A stretch of DNA of 23,158 nt from an uncultured Alistipes sp. (GCA_949840605.1 CATKXN010000029.1:1-23158), one strand, 5' to 3'. Positions 15,135 through 23,158 are shown, counted from the first letter of the stretch. The notes: a model not told the origin generated them from the letters alone. Program-made: numbers and translations.

Positions 15135-16223
15135 TCAGAATTCGACGACCTCTCCGATGACGGGCCGCAGGACCGCGGGCGATTCACGCCCGGCCATCGC
15201 CGCAGCGGTTATCAGCGGTTCGTCCCACGGATGCCGCGCCAGGGCGTATTTCGAGTGATGGACCGTCAGCACCTTGCTCGCGCCCAGGTCCGCAGCAGCC
15301 TGCGGAAGCTGGTCGGGCAGCGTATGTATATAGCGCCAGTCGGCATTGTACTGCCCGTTTTCAAGAATCGCCAGGTCTATCTCCGGAAACCGCCGTCCGA
15401 TCTGCGCGAAGTGGCTGCCGTAACCGCCGTCGCCGCCGAGGTAGATCTTCCGCGTGGGAGTTTCCAATAAATAGGAGGCCCACAGCGTGCGGTTGGGGGT
15501 CATCCCCCGGCCCGAAAAATGACGGGACGTCAGGCAAAAGACCCGGAAACCCTCTACGGGGCTGGCATCCTCGTCCCAGTCCAACTCGACGATCCGATCC
15601 GGGGAGAATCCCCAGCGTTCGAAATGTTCGCCGACACCCAGCGGGCAGACAACCGTCCCGATGCGGTCCTTCAATTCATGAACCGTACGATAGTCGAGGT
15701 GATCCCAATGGTCGTGACTGATGACGAGCAGGTCGATCGCGGGCATATCCTCCGGACGGTAGAGGTCGCTGCCCGGAAAAGGCGGATTCAGAAATGCCAG
15801 CGGGGCGGCGCTCCGGAAGACCGGGTCCAAGAGAATCCGCCGCCCGCCCGAAAGAATCAGATAGGAGGAGTGGCCGAACCAGACCAGCCGGTCCTGCGCG
15901 GGGTCGAGCCTCCGCAGGTCGGTCCTGACGGCCGCCACGGGCTCCGCCGGGCGCAGGCCCTTCGTCGAACGGAACAGAAATCCCAGCATGGTCGGCACAC
16001 GCCCCCGGTCCGATGTGATCTGCGGGGTGCATTCGCGGTTGCGAAACTGCCCGCCGCGGTAGTTGGGCGAGCGTTCGATCCGTGCCAACCGCTCCCCGCG
16101 GGGCAGCCGGCCGAACGAAGGCTGGTTGACGAACAGCGCGGCCGCAGCGGCCAGCAGACAGACGATTCCGAGAAATATGAGCATGGTACGTTTCGTTTTT
16201 CGGCGGGACATTCGCAAAAGCAT
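15135..16223 (-). CDS. Membrane-anchored metallo-beta-lactamase-fold hydrolase (UlaG/NAPE-PLD-like)
   Basis: Metal-dependent hydrolase of the COG2220 kind, 362 residues from the ATG at 16223 (an ATG at 16211 is also possible). A basic N-terminus (RRKTKR) and one hydrophobic helix (MLIFLGIVCLLAAAAALFV) suggest an inner-membrane anchor with the enzyme in the periplasm. A YRGGQFRN segment is typical of NAPE-PLD-like members. The metal site includes H170-D-H172-W-D174-H175, an upstream WFGHSSYLI strand, SRHFSGRGMTPNRTLWASYL, and a YLGGDGGYG metal ligand region. A late HH pair (LTVHHSKYAL) completes the site. Substrates of relatives include N-acyl phospholipids and sugar lactones; which applies here is unknown. 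It is divergent from the RND pump operon. Confidence 0.88.
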   Translation of the reverse strand: MLLRMSRRKTKRTMLIFLGIVCLLAAAAALFVNQPSFGRLPRGERLARIERSPNYRGGQFRNRECTPQITSDRGRVPTMLGFLFRSTKGLRPAEPVAAVRTDLRRLDPAQDRLVWFGHSSYLILSGGRRILLDPVFRSAAPLAFLNPPFPGSDLYRPEDMPAIDLLVISHDHWDHLDYRTVHELKDRIGTVVCPLGVGEHFERWGFSPDRIVELDWDEDASPVEGFRVFCLTSRHFSGRGMTPNRTLWASYLLETPTRKIYLGGDGGYGSHFAQIGRRFPEIDLAILENGQYNADWRYIHTLPDQLPQAAADLGASKVLTVHHSKYALARHPWDEPLITAAAMAGRESPAVLRPVIGEVVEF

Positions 16224-16235
16224 TTTAATCGCACA

Positions 16236-16243
16236 CAAATATA
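16236..16243 (-). promoter_or_regulatory. -7 promoter box (TATATTTG, minus strand) for the metallo-hydrolase gene
   Basis: On the minus strand TATATTTG matches TAnnTTTG exactly, 12 bases before the ATG at 16223. Transcription would begin close to 16229, leaving a very short leader. This rules out an in-frame TTG start at 16238 that would lie inside the box, and it makes the ATG at 16211 a fair alternative. No -33 TTTG is apparent. The 231-base gap to the pump operon (16224-16454) otherwise holds only the opposing promoter. Confidence 0.45.
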
Positions 16244-16394
16244 AACCCGTTTTTCCGGGCTTTTGGTATACGGATTCCGGATTTTGTTATCGAAATTACC
16301 GTTCGGAGCATCCATTCGGTGACGAAAACAGGCATTTCGGCACCATATTCGTTCGATTCGCCTTGGTCCGGAACACAGATTGACAAAAAATCCC

Positions 16395-16402
16395 TAATTT
16401 TG
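16395..16402 (+). promoter_or_regulatory. -7 promoter box (TAATTTTG) for the RND pump operon
   Basis: TAATTTTG is an exact match to TAnnTTTG and lies 52 bases before the ATG of the adaptor gene at 16455, giving a predicted leader of roughly 45 bases. No matching -33 element is visible at 19-21 bases upstream, so an activator could be needed. Confidence 0.45.
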
Positions 16403-16454
16403 TCCATCAATACCGGACATCCATACCAGGCAAGCAACATATAGATGTCGAGCA

Positions 16455-17720
16455 ATGAAAATATCCCGTGACAAAATCACGCGGCAGGCCCTCCAGACGG
16501 GCCGCCGCACATTGGAACTGGGCAAAAAGGCAGGCGGCAGGGTCCGCCGTTTTTCCAAACGCACCTGGATCGTCCTCACCGGAATCGCCGTCGTGGCGGC
16601 CGCAGGAGTGTGGTGGTGGCTGCGTCCCGAACCCGCAAGACCCGTCCTGCCGGTGGTGGAGATCGAACCCGTCCGGACCGACGATATCGAACTCTACGGC
16701 GAATACGTCGGACGCATCCGCGCCCAGCAATTCGTCGAAATCCGCGCCCGCGTCGAGGGCTTCCTCGAAAAGATGCTATTCGAAGAGGGAACCTACGTCC
16801 GGAAGGGCCAACCTCTGTTCATCATCGACCCCAAACTCTATCAGGCCCGCGCCAACAAGGCCAGGGCCCAGCTGAACAAGGACAAGGCACTGGCGCTCAA
16901 GGCCGAGCGCGATCTGCAGCGCATCCGTCCGCTTTACGAGCAGAACGCCGCGAGCCAGCTGGACCTCGACAACGCCATCGCCTCCTACGAGAGCGCGGCG
17001 GCGGCCGTGGCGATGAGCGAGGCCGACCTCATGCAGACCGAAACGGCCCTGAGCTACACCACCGTCAGTTCGCCGTTGTCGGGCTATATCTCCGAGCGCA
17101 GCGTCGACATCGGTACGCTCGTGGGTCCCAACGGCAAATCGCTGCTTGCAACGGTGGTCAAGAGCGACACCGTGCGGGTTGATTTCAGCATGACGGGCCT
17201 CGACTACCTCAAGAGCAAGGCCCGCAACGTCAACCTCGGGCAGCGGGATTCGAGCCGCAAGTGGGACCCCTACATCACCATCACACTGGCCGACAACACG
17301 CAGTACCCGCTGCGCGGGCTCGTGGATTTCGCCGATCCGCAGGTAGACCCCGAAACGGGAACCTTTTCCGTGCGGGCCGAGATGGCCAACCCCGACCGCA
17401 TCCTGCTGCCGGGGCAGATTACCAAGGTGCGCCTGCTGCTGGATGTGCGCGAGAACGCCACGGTCATCCCGACCAAATCCGTCGTCATCGAGAAAGGCGG
17501 CGCCTACGTTTTCGTCATACGGCCCGACAGCATCGCCGAACGCCGCATGATCGAACTCGGCCCCGAGGTCGGCAACCGGGTGATCGTCGAACGGGGTGTC
17601 GTTCCGGGCGAGAAGATCGTCGTGGAGGGTTTCCATAAACTCACCCACGGAGAGAAGGTGGACCCCGTAACGGCCCCGGAAAAGAGTCCTGCAACCGAGA
17701 CGGAGACGTCTGAAAAATAG
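16455..17720 (+). CDS. RND efflux periplasmic adaptor (membrane fusion protein, AcrA/MexA-like)
   Basis: Links the inner-membrane RND transporter to the outer-membrane channel; 421 residues. Residues 1-37 are very basic (RR, KK, RVRRFSKR) and precede one transmembrane helix at about 38-56. The protein is therefore anchored by a helix, not by a lipid, unlike AcrA. The usual domains follow: a split lipoyl domain (IRARVEGFLEKMLFEEGTY and VSSPLSGYISERSVDIGTLV), an alpha-helical hairpin between them (ARANKARAQLNKDKALALKA), a beta-barrel (DPYITITLADNTQYPLRGLV, PETGTFSVRAEMANPD) and a membrane-proximal domain (IPTKSVVIEKGGAYVFVI). The tail is acidic and low in complexity. The transporter gene begins 6 bases after the stop, so they are one operon. 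Confidence 0.95.
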   Translation: MKISRDKITRQALQTGRRTLELGKKAGGRVRRFSKRTWIVLTGIAVVAAAGVWWWLRPEPARPVLPVVEIEPVRTDDIELYGEYVGRIRAQQFVEIRARVEGFLEKMLFEEGTYVRKGQPLFIIDPKLYQARANKARAQLNKDKALALKAERDLQRIRPLYEQNAASQLDLDNAIASYESAAAAVAMSEADLMQTETALSYTTVSSPLSGYISERSVDIGTLVGPNGKSLLATVVKSDTVRVDFSMTGLDYLKSKARNVNLGQRDSSRKWDPYITITLADNTQYPLRGLVDFADPQVDPETGTFSVRAEMANPDRILLPGQITKVRLLLDVRENATVIPTKSVVIEKGGAYVFVIRPDSIAERRMIELGPEVGNRVIVERGVVPGEKIVVEGFHKLTHGEKVDPVTAPEKSPATETETSEK

Positions 17721-17726
17721 CGAGCC

Positions 17727-20700
17727 ATGAAATCGGATTTCTTTATCGACCGGCCCGTATTCTCGACCGTTCTCTCCGTCGTCATCGTCATCGTCGGCCT
17801 GCTGGGACTGGTGCTGCTGCCCGTTGACCAGTATCCGCGCATCGTGCCCCCGGTGGTGAGGATTTCGGCGTCATATCCCGGCGCCAGCGCCCAGACCGTG
17901 ACGCAGGCCGTCGCCACGCCCATCGAGCAGGAGCTCAACGGAACGCCCGGCATGCTCTACATGGAGTCGACGAGCAGCAACTCGGGCGGGTTCTCCGCCA
18001 CCGTCACGTTCGACATCGACACGGACGCCGACCTGGCGGCCGTCGAGATCCAGAACCGCGTGAAGCAGGCCGAAGCACGACTTCCGGCCGAGGTCATCCA
18101 GAACGGCATTTCGGTCGAGAAGCAGGCTTCGAGCCGCCTGATGACCATCACGCTGCTGTCGAACGATCCCAAGTTCGACGAAATCTACCTTTCGAACTAC
18201 GCCACGCTCAACGTGCTGGACATGCTGCGCCGCGTGAAGGGCGTCGGCAGCGTTTCGAACGTCGGCAGCCGCTACTACGCCATGCAGGTCTGGGTGCAGC
18301 CCGACCGACTGGCCAACCTCGGGCTGACGGTCCAGGACCTGCAAAAAGCCCTCAAGGACCAGAACCGCGAATCGGCGGCGGGCGTATTGGGCCAGCAGCC
18401 CATCACGGACCTCGACGTCACGATCCCGATCACGGCCCGCGGACGTCTTTCGTCGGTGGGCGAGTTCGAGGAGATCGTCGTCCGCGCCAACCCCGACGGA
18501 TCGCTCATCCGCCTCCGGGACGTGGCCCGCATCTCGCTCGAAGCCTCGTCCTACAGCACCGAAAGCGGCATCAACGGCGGCAATGCGGCCGTGATGAACA
18601 TCAACATGCTGCCGGGCGCCAACGCCATAGAGGTGGCGCGCTCGGTGCGCGAAACGATGGAGGAGATCAGCCGCAGCTTCCCCGAGGGCATCTCCTATGA
18701 GATCCCGTTCGACATGACCTCCTACATCTCGCAGTCGATCAGGGAGGTCTACCACACGCTGTTCGAAGCCCTGCTGCTTGTGATCCTCGTGGTCTTCCTC
18801 TCGCTGCAGAACTGGCGCGCGACGCTCATCCCGACGATCGCCGTGCCGATCTCGCTGATCGGCACGTTCGGCGTGATGCTGGCTTTCGGTTTCTCGCTCA
18901 ACATGATGACCCTGCTGGGACTGATCCTCGCCATCGGTATCGTCGTGGACGACGCCATCGTAGTCGTCGAGGCCGTGGAGCGCACGATGGACGAGGAGGG
19001 GCTCTCGCCCTACGAAGCCACGAAAAAGGCCATGAGCGGACTGGGCAGCGCCATCGTCGCCACGTCGCTGGTGCTGTGCGCCGTGTTCGTCCCCGTGAGT
19101 TTCCTCTCGGGCATCACCGGCCAGCTCTACCGCCAGTTCACCGTCACCATCGCCGTCTCGGTGCTGATCTCGACGTTCGTAGCCCTGACGCTCTCGCCGG
19201 CCCTCTGCGCCCTGATTCTGCGCCCCGATTCGGGCCGGAAGAAAAACCGCCTCTTCCGCCGTATCAACATCTGGCTGGCCAACGGCACCAAATTCTACGA
19301 GCGGATGATCCGCGGCGGCGTGCGCCACTCGAAACGCATGCTGGCGCTCTTCGTGCTGACGCTCGCGGCGCTGTGGGCGCTCAACCGGATCGTCCCCCAG
19401 AGTTTCATGCCGCAGGAGGACCAGGGCTATTTCACCGTCGAGCTGGAGCTTCCCGAGGGAGCCACGCTCGAACGCACGCGCCGCGTGACGGACCGCGCCA
19501 TGAACTATCTGATGTCGCTCGAAGACGTGCAGTATGTGCTCAACGTCACCGGATCGAGCCCCCGCACGGGCACCAACCAGTCGCGCAGCCAGCTGACGGT
19601 GATCCTCAAGCCGTGGGACGAACGCAAGAGTTCGGACATCCGCCGGCTGATGGATGCCGTCCGCGAGGAGCTGCGCCGTTATCCCGAAAGCAAGGTCTAC
19701 CTCTCGACGCCGCCCGTCATTCCGGGACTGGGCGCTTCGGGCGGATTCGAAATGGTGCTCGAAGCCCGCGGCAACGCCTCGTACGACGACCTCCGGCGGG
19801 CCGTGGACACGCTGCTGCACTACGCCTCGAAGCGCAGGGAGCTGACGGGCCTCTCGTCGTCGATGCAGGGCGACATCCCGCAGCTTTATTTCGACGTGGA
19901 CCGCGACAAGGCCCAGCTGCTGGGCGTGCCGATGGCCGACATCTTCTCGACGATGAAGACCTTCACCGGATCGGTCTACGTCAACGACTTCAACCTGTTC
20001 AACCGCATCTACCGCGTCTATATCCAGGCCGAAGCCCCGTACCGGGCCCAGCGGGAGAACCTGGGGCTCTTCTTCGTGCGGGGCGCAGACAAGGCGATGA
20101 TCCCCGTGACGGCCCTCGGCACGACCTCCTATACCACAGGACCGGGCACCATCCGGCGCTTCAACATGTTCAACTCGGCGACCGTCTCGGGCGAGGCGGC
20201 ACAGGGTTACAGTTCGGGGCAGGCCATGGCCATCCTCGAACAGATCGCCCGCCGCCACCTGCCGCAGTCGATCGGCATCGAGTGGAGCGGACTTTCCTTT
20301 CAGGAAAAGCACGTCAGCGGACAGACGGGGTATGTGCTGGCGCTGGCCTTCCTCTTCGTCTTCCTGTTCCTCGCGGCGCAGTACGAAAACTGGCTGATCC
20401 CCGTGGCGGTGATCCTCTCGCTGCCGATCGCCGGCATCGGCGCCTATCTGGGCAACTGGGCCTGCGGACTGGAGAACAACATCTACTTCCAGATCGGACT
20501 GGTGATGCTGGTGGGCCTGGTGGCCAAGAACGCCATCCTGATCGTCGAATTCGCCAAGAATGAGGTCGAGAACGGCCGCGACATCCTCACGGCAGTCATC
20601 CTGGCCGCACGCCTGCGTTTCCGTCCCATCGTCATGACCTCGCTGGCCTTCATTCTCGGCATGCTGCCGCTGGTTTTCGCCAGCGGCCCCGGATCGGCCA

Positions 20701-20825
20701 GCCGTCAGGGCATCGCCACGGGCGTCTTTTTCGGCATGCTGGTGGCCATCACCGTCGGCATCGTCTTCGTACCGCTGTTCTTCGTCTGGGTGTATAAACT
20801 GAAAGAAAAATGGAGCGCACGATGA
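17727..20825 (+). CDS. RND multidrug efflux transporter (AcrB-like, HAE1 family)
   Basis: Proton-driven inner-membrane exporter of hydrophobic or amphiphilic compounds; 1032 residues, the family norm. The N-terminus FFIDRPVFSTVLSVVIVIVG forms helix 1. Proton-relay residues are present: D408-D409 in GIVVDDAIVVVE (AcrB D407/D408) and K934 in GLVAKNAILIVEFA (AcrB K940). The repeat signature SFMPQEDQGYFTVELELPEG opens the second half. The periplasmic porter and docking domains are full length, and no frameshift is seen. The TGA stop overlaps the next gene's ATG (ATGA at 20822-20825), a translational coupling signal. The substrate may include bile acids, dyes or antibiotics, but this cannot be settled from sequence. 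Confidence 0.97.
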   Translation: MKSDFFIDRPVFSTVLSVVIVIVGLLGLVLLPVDQYPRIVPPVVRISASYPGASAQTVTQAVATPIEQELNGTPGMLYMESTSSNSGGFSATVTFDIDTDADLAAVEIQNRVKQAEARLPAEVIQNGISVEKQASSRLMTITLLSNDPKFDEIYLSNYATLNVLDMLRRVKGVGSVSNVGSRYYAMQVWVQPDRLANLGLTVQDLQKALKDQNRESAAGVLGQQPITDLDVTIPITARGRLSSVGEFEEIVVRANPDGSLIRLRDVARISLEASSYSTESGINGGNAAVMNINMLPGANAIEVARSVRETMEEISRSFPEGISYEIPFDMTSYISQSIREVYHTLFEALLLVILVVFLSLQNWRATLIPTIAVPISLIGTFGVMLAFGFSLNMMTLLGLILAIGIVVDDAIVVVEAVERTMDEEGLSPYEATKKAMSGLGSAIVATSLVLCAVFVPVSFLSGITGQLYRQFTVTIAVSVLISTFVALTLSPALCALILRPDSGRKKNRLFRRINIWLANGTKFYERMIRGGVRHSKRMLALFVLTLAALWALNRIVPQSFMPQEDQGYFTVELELPEGATLERTRRVTDRAMNYLMSLEDVQYVLNVTGSSPRTGTNQSRSQLTVILKPWDERKSSDIRRLMDAVREELRRYPESKVYLSTPPVIPGLGASGGFEMVLEARGNASYDDLRRAVDTLLHYASKRRELTGLSSSMQGDIPQLYFDVDRDKAQLLGVPMADIFSTMKTFTGSVYVNDFNLFNRIYRVYIQAEAPYRAQRENLGLFFVRGADKAMIPVTALGTTSYTTGPGTIRRFNMFNSATVSGEAAQGYSSGQAMAILEQIARRHLPQSIGIEWSGLSFQEKHVSGQTGYVLALAFLFVFLFLAAQYENWLIPVAVILSLPIAGIGAYLGNWACGLENNIYFQIGLVMLVGLVAKNAILIVEFAKNEVENGRDILTAVILAARLRFRPIVMTSLAFILGMLPLVFASGPGSASRQGIATGVFFGMLVAITVGIVFVPLFFVWVYKLKEKWSAR

Positions 20826-22219
20826 AACGAAACACCTTATATATTTTCGGGGCCCTGCTGCTGACGGCGGCAGGAGGCTGCTCCGTGCAGAAGAGATGTC
20901 CGGCCCCGGAACTGAACCTCCCCGCCGAGATCGTCGCCGGGCACACCGATTCGCTGACCATCGGCGACATGGCCTGGTGGGAGGTCTACACCGACACGAC
21001 ACTCTGCCGGCTGATCGCCCGCACGCTCGACCGCAACCGCGACATGCAGTCCTCCGAGGCGCGCATCCGCCAGCTGGAGGAACTCTACCGCGTGAGCAGG
21101 GCGGCCCAGCTGCCGTCGCTCGGCGGGCTGGTCTCCGCCGATTACGAAACCAACGACTACTCCGGCGAAGCCCACAAGGGCGACGCCGAATTCGACGTCA
21201 AGGCGACCCTGAGCTGGGAGGCCGACCTGTGGGGCAGCCTGCGGTGGGCCAAGCGCAGGGGGGCGGCGGAATACCTCGCCTCGGTCGAGGCGGCGCGGGC
21301 CCTGCAGATGACGCTCGTCGCCGAGGTCGCCACGGCCTATTTCGAACTGACGGCCCTGGACCACGAACTGGACATAGTGCGCCGCACGGTGGAGACCCGC
21401 GAGGAGAGCATGCGGCAGGCCCGGCTGCGTTTCGAAGGCGGCCTGACCTCCGAGACGGCCTATCAGCAGGCGAAAGTCGAGCTGGCGAGCGCCTCGGCGC
21501 TGATCCCCGACCTCGAATTGCAGATCGTCCAAAAGGAGAACCAGATTTCGGTACTCGCAGGAGGATATCCCGCCCGCGTGTCGCGCAGTAAGATGAACAT
21601 GAACGTCACGATGCCCGACTCGCTGGCCATCGGGCTGCCCTCGACGCTGCTGCAGCGCCGTCCCGACGTGCGGCAGGCCGAGCAGAACCTGAAAGCCGCG
21701 ACGGCCGCGGCCGGCATGGCCTGGGCCGACCGGTTCCCGCGGCTGACGATCTCGCTGACGGGAGGACTCGAAAACGACGCCCTCAGAGGTCTTGTCGAAT
21801 CCCCGTTCTCCTATGCCGCCGGCAGCCTCGCGGCACCGCTGTTCGCCTTCGGGTCGAAACGGGCGAAATACCGCGCAGCGCTGGCGGCCTACGACCAGGC
21901 GCGGCTGGCCTACGAGCAAAAGGTGCTGGAGGTCTTCCGGGAGGTCAACGACGCCGTAATTGCCTACCGCAACATGCGCAGAACGGCCGAGCTGAAGTTC
22001 AACCTCAAGGAGGCGGCCCGGCAATACGTCGTGCTGGCCAAGTTGCAGTACATAAACGGCGTGATCCGCTACATCGACGTACTCGACGCCCAGCGGAAAT
22101 TCTTCGACGCACAGATCGAGGAGAGCAAGGCCGTGCGCAACGAATACCTGGCGCTGGTCGGGCTCTACAAGGCCCTCGGCGGCGGGTGGGAACTCCCAAA
22201 ACACGAAATGAAAGGCTGA
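20822..22219 (+). CDS. Outer-membrane efflux channel lipoprotein (OprM/NodT-like, TolC superfamily)
   Basis: Outer-membrane duct of the tripartite pump. The ATG at 20822 gives 465 residues and a clean lipoprotein signal ending AAGG-C (Cys20). An ATG at 20810 would add four residues and deepen the overlap with the transporter gene. After the Cys comes SVQKRC, with no acidic run, in contrast to the surface lipoproteins of the SusC operon; this fits a protein facing the periplasm. Two outer-membrane efflux protein repeats are visible. The first has WWEVYTDTTLCRLIARTLDRNRD and QMTLVAEVATAYFEL. The second has LLQRRPDVRQAEQNLKAA, PRLTISLTGGL and the long helix YEQKVLEVFREVNDAVIAY. It is the last gene of the pump operon, and its stop lies in the hairpin at 22214-22239. 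Confidence 0.95.
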   Translation: MKRNTLYIFGALLLTAAGGCSVQKRCPAPELNLPAEIVAGHTDSLTIGDMAWWEVYTDTTLCRLIARTLDRNRDMQSSEARIRQLEELYRVSRAAQLPSLGGLVSADYETNDYSGEAHKGDAEFDVKATLSWEADLWGSLRWAKRRGAAEYLASVEAARALQMTLVAEVATAYFELTALDHELDIVRRTVETREESMRQARLRFEGGLTSETAYQQAKVELASASALIPDLELQIVQKENQISVLAGGYPARVSRSKMNMNVTMPDSLAIGLPSTLLQRRPDVRQAEQNLKAATAAAGMAWADRFPRLTISLTGGLENDALRGLVESPFSYAAGSLAAPLFAFGSKRAKYRAALAAYDQARLAYEQKVLEVFREVNDAVIAYRNMRRTAELKFNLKEAARQYVVLAKLQYINGVIRYIDVLDAQRKFFDAQIEESKAVRNEYLALVGLYKALGGGWELPKHEMKG

Positions 22220-22239
22220 CCCGACGGTCAGCCTTTTTT
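22214..22239. terminator. Shared terminator carrying both convergent stop codons
   Basis: GGCTGACC (22214-22221) pairs with GGTCAGCC (22226-22233) around a CGAC loop, with six T following on the plus strand: a textbook intrinsic terminator. The TGA of the channel gene (22217-22219) is in the left arm. The TGA of the Crp-like gene on the minus strand (22228-22230) is the symmetrical position in the right arm. Minus-strand readout has a TTTCATTT tail, so it may work both ways. Confidence 0.85.
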
Positions 22240-22806
22240 CTTTCCCAGTTTGGCCCGGATGCGGCTCAGCGACTGCGGGGTGATCCAGAGGTAGGAGGCG
22301 ATATGCTTCAGCGGGACGACCTGCAGCAGTTCGGGACTCTCGGCCATCAGTGCGCGGTAACGCTCCTCAGCCCGCGGAGCCCCGGCCGAAAGAATCCAGT
22401 TCTCGAGGTCCAGAAACTGCTGCTCGAAAATCCGCCGACCGAAGTTGGCCGCCCCGACCGACGAGGCGAAGAACTCCTCCAGATCGGCTTTGGCGATGCC
22501 GTAAAGCTCGGCGTCGCACATCGCTTCGATGGTGATCTGCGAAGGGGCGTCGCCGACGTATCCCCACGTCGAAAAAAGCGCCTCGCCCTCGCCGGCGAAC
22601 CACACCGAAACGTCCACGCCGTCGTTGCAGTAGTGTCCCAGCCAGATGCCGCGGCTCACGACGTAGAAATCGGAATTGCGTTCGCCTTCGCGGACCAACC
22701 ATTCGCCCTTGCGGAAGGTGCGCCGTTCCATCCGGTCCACGAGCCGCCGGCAATCCTCTGCAGGAAGGTTGTACTTCCGGCTGAATTTTTCGATAAATGC
22801 CTCCAT
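22228..22806 (-). CDS. Crp/Fnr-family transcriptional regulator
   Basis: DNA-binding regulator with an N-terminal cyclic-nucleotide-binding-like fold, 192 residues, the common size in Bacteroidetes. The beta-roll reads RRTFRKGEWLVREGERNSDFYVVSRGIWLGHY, shown here by its flanks RRTFRKGEW and YVVSRGIW. The phosphate-binding cassette of true cAMP receptors (an R-S/T-A element) is replaced by GDAPSQITIEA. It therefore may not bind cAMP. The short C-terminus LKHIASYLWITPQSLSRIRAKL is a helix-turn-helix, followed by a basic KKKG tail. No Fe-S or heme motif stands out. It converges on the RND pump operon and lies just downstream of a MATE exporter gene, so it may regulate either, which is only inference from position. 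Confidence 0.88.
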   Translation of the reverse strand: MEAFIEKFSRKYNLPAEDCRRLVDRMERRTFRKGEWLVREGERNSDFYVVSRGIWLGHYCNDGVDVSVWFAGEGEALFSTWGYVGDAPSQITIEAMCDAELYGIAKADLEEFFASSVGAANFGRRIFEQQFLDLENWILSAGAPRAEERYRALMAESPELLQVVPLKHIASYLWITPQSLSRIRAKLGKKKG

Positions 22807-22826
22807 GCCTCACGGGTTTGAGACCG

Positions 22827-22859
22827 TAAAGATAGTGAAATTTATCGAGCCGCCACAAG
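22827..22859 (-). promoter_or_regulatory. Possible promoter for the Crp-like gene (CTTG, 21 bases, TATCTTTA on the minus strand)
   Basis: On the minus strand TATCTTTA (22827-22834) matches TAnnTTTG at seven of eight positions and lies 20 bases before the ATG at 22806. CTTG (22856-22859) is a three-of-four match to the -33 box, 21 bases upstream and inside the 3' end of the MATE gene. The regulator may therefore be transcribed alone as well as from the MATE gene upstream. Confidence 0.4.
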
Positions 22860-23158
22860 ATGGCGTCCGCGCCCGTAAATCGCCATGACGACCCCGAAGG
22901 TAAGCACTTCGGCCAGCGGCACGGCCAGCCAGATGCCCTCGACACCCAGCAGCAGGGGCAGTCCGAAGAAGCAGGCTACCATAAAGACGAAACCGCGCAG
23001 CACGGTGACCAGCATGGCCGGACGAGCCCGTTCGACACTCTGGAAATTGCTGATCGCCACGATATTCACAGCAAAGAAAACGAACCCAGATGCGAACAGC
23101 GGAAGCCCCCGGACGGCAATATCGTAAGCAGGGCAGGCGCTGTCGATGAACATGGCCA
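22842..23158 (-). CDS. MATE-family efflux transporter, C-terminal part (5' end beyond window)
   Basis: The frame is open to the right edge, so only the last 105 or so residues are seen; the ATG at 23153 is internal, not the start. The fragment has three clear hydrophobic helices (LPLFASGFVFFAVNIVAI, MLVTVLRGFVFMVACFFGLPLLL, IWLAVPLAEVLTFGVVMAI). The helix 10-12 pattern of MATE exporters is recognisable: Q-S-V-E-R-A-R-P-A after a hydrophobic helix, L-R-G, then G-V-E-G-I-W-L-A-x-P-L-A-E. It ends in a short basic tail (RGRHLVAAR). MATE proteins export drugs or cations in exchange for Na+ or H+. The Crp-like gene follows after 35 bases on the same strand. Confidence 0.8.
   Translation of the reverse strand, partial: AMFIDSACPAYDIAVRGLPLFASGFVFFAVNIVAISNFQSVERARPAMLVTVLRGFVFMVACFFGLPLLLGVEGIWLAVPLAEVLTFGVVMAIYGRGRHLVAAR

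Noticed and set aside
17871..21002. Very long minus-strand open frame (over 1000 codons) opposite the RND transporter and channel genes
   Set aside because: It is a by-product of GC-rich codon use in the sense genes. Its translation is low-complexity, rich in Arg, His, Asp and Val, with no domain, and the sense genes are unmistakable.

Overview
The window looks like chromosomal DNA of a GC-rich gut Bacteroidales, probably Alistipes or a close Rikenellaceae relative; this assignment is inferred from gene content and composition. The signs are a SusC/SusD pair, a FecR-type anti-sigma factor with a DUF4974 tail, BACON-domain lipoproteins, and several promoter -7 boxes of the Bacteroidetes form TAnnTTTG.

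Layout. Positions 1-339 hold a decayed, possibly IS66-type transposase tail and a strong palindromic terminator. From 340 to 12130 everything is on the minus strand. In transcription order it runs: FecR anti-sigma factor, SusC with an STN signalling domain, SusD, a BACON/DUF5689 lipoprotein, a calcineurin-like phosphoesterase lipoprotein, and a BACON/jelly-roll lipoprotein. Gaps from susC onward are only 2-16 bases, so susC to the last lipoprotein is almost certainly one operon. The ECF sigma factor that should partner FecR is divergent (12287-12838, plus strand). Together they make a trans-envelope regulated uptake system: SusC senses and imports ligand, FecR relays the signal, and the sigma factor drives the operon. 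The only enzyme in that operon is a phosphoesterase. There is no glycosidase, so the substrate may be phosphorylated (phospho-glycan, nucleotide or nucleic acid, or another phosphoester) rather than a plain polysaccharide.

Positions 13005-15008 encode a secreted GH97 glycosidase of the retaining, alpha-galactosidase-like type with its own promoter. It converges on a membrane-anchored metallo-beta-lactamase-fold hydrolase (15135-16223, minus). A nested inverted repeat that looks like a MITE lies between them.

The right third is an efflux region. An RND tripartite pump operon (adaptor, AcrB-like transporter, OprM/TolC-like lipoprotein; 16455-22219, plus) converges on a Crp/Fnr-type regulator (22228-22806, minus). 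The 3' end of a MATE exporter runs off the right edge (22842-23158, minus). The pump operon and the regulator share one hairpin terminator whose two arms carry the two stop codons. No tRNA, rRNA, CRISPR array or complete insertion sequence was seen.
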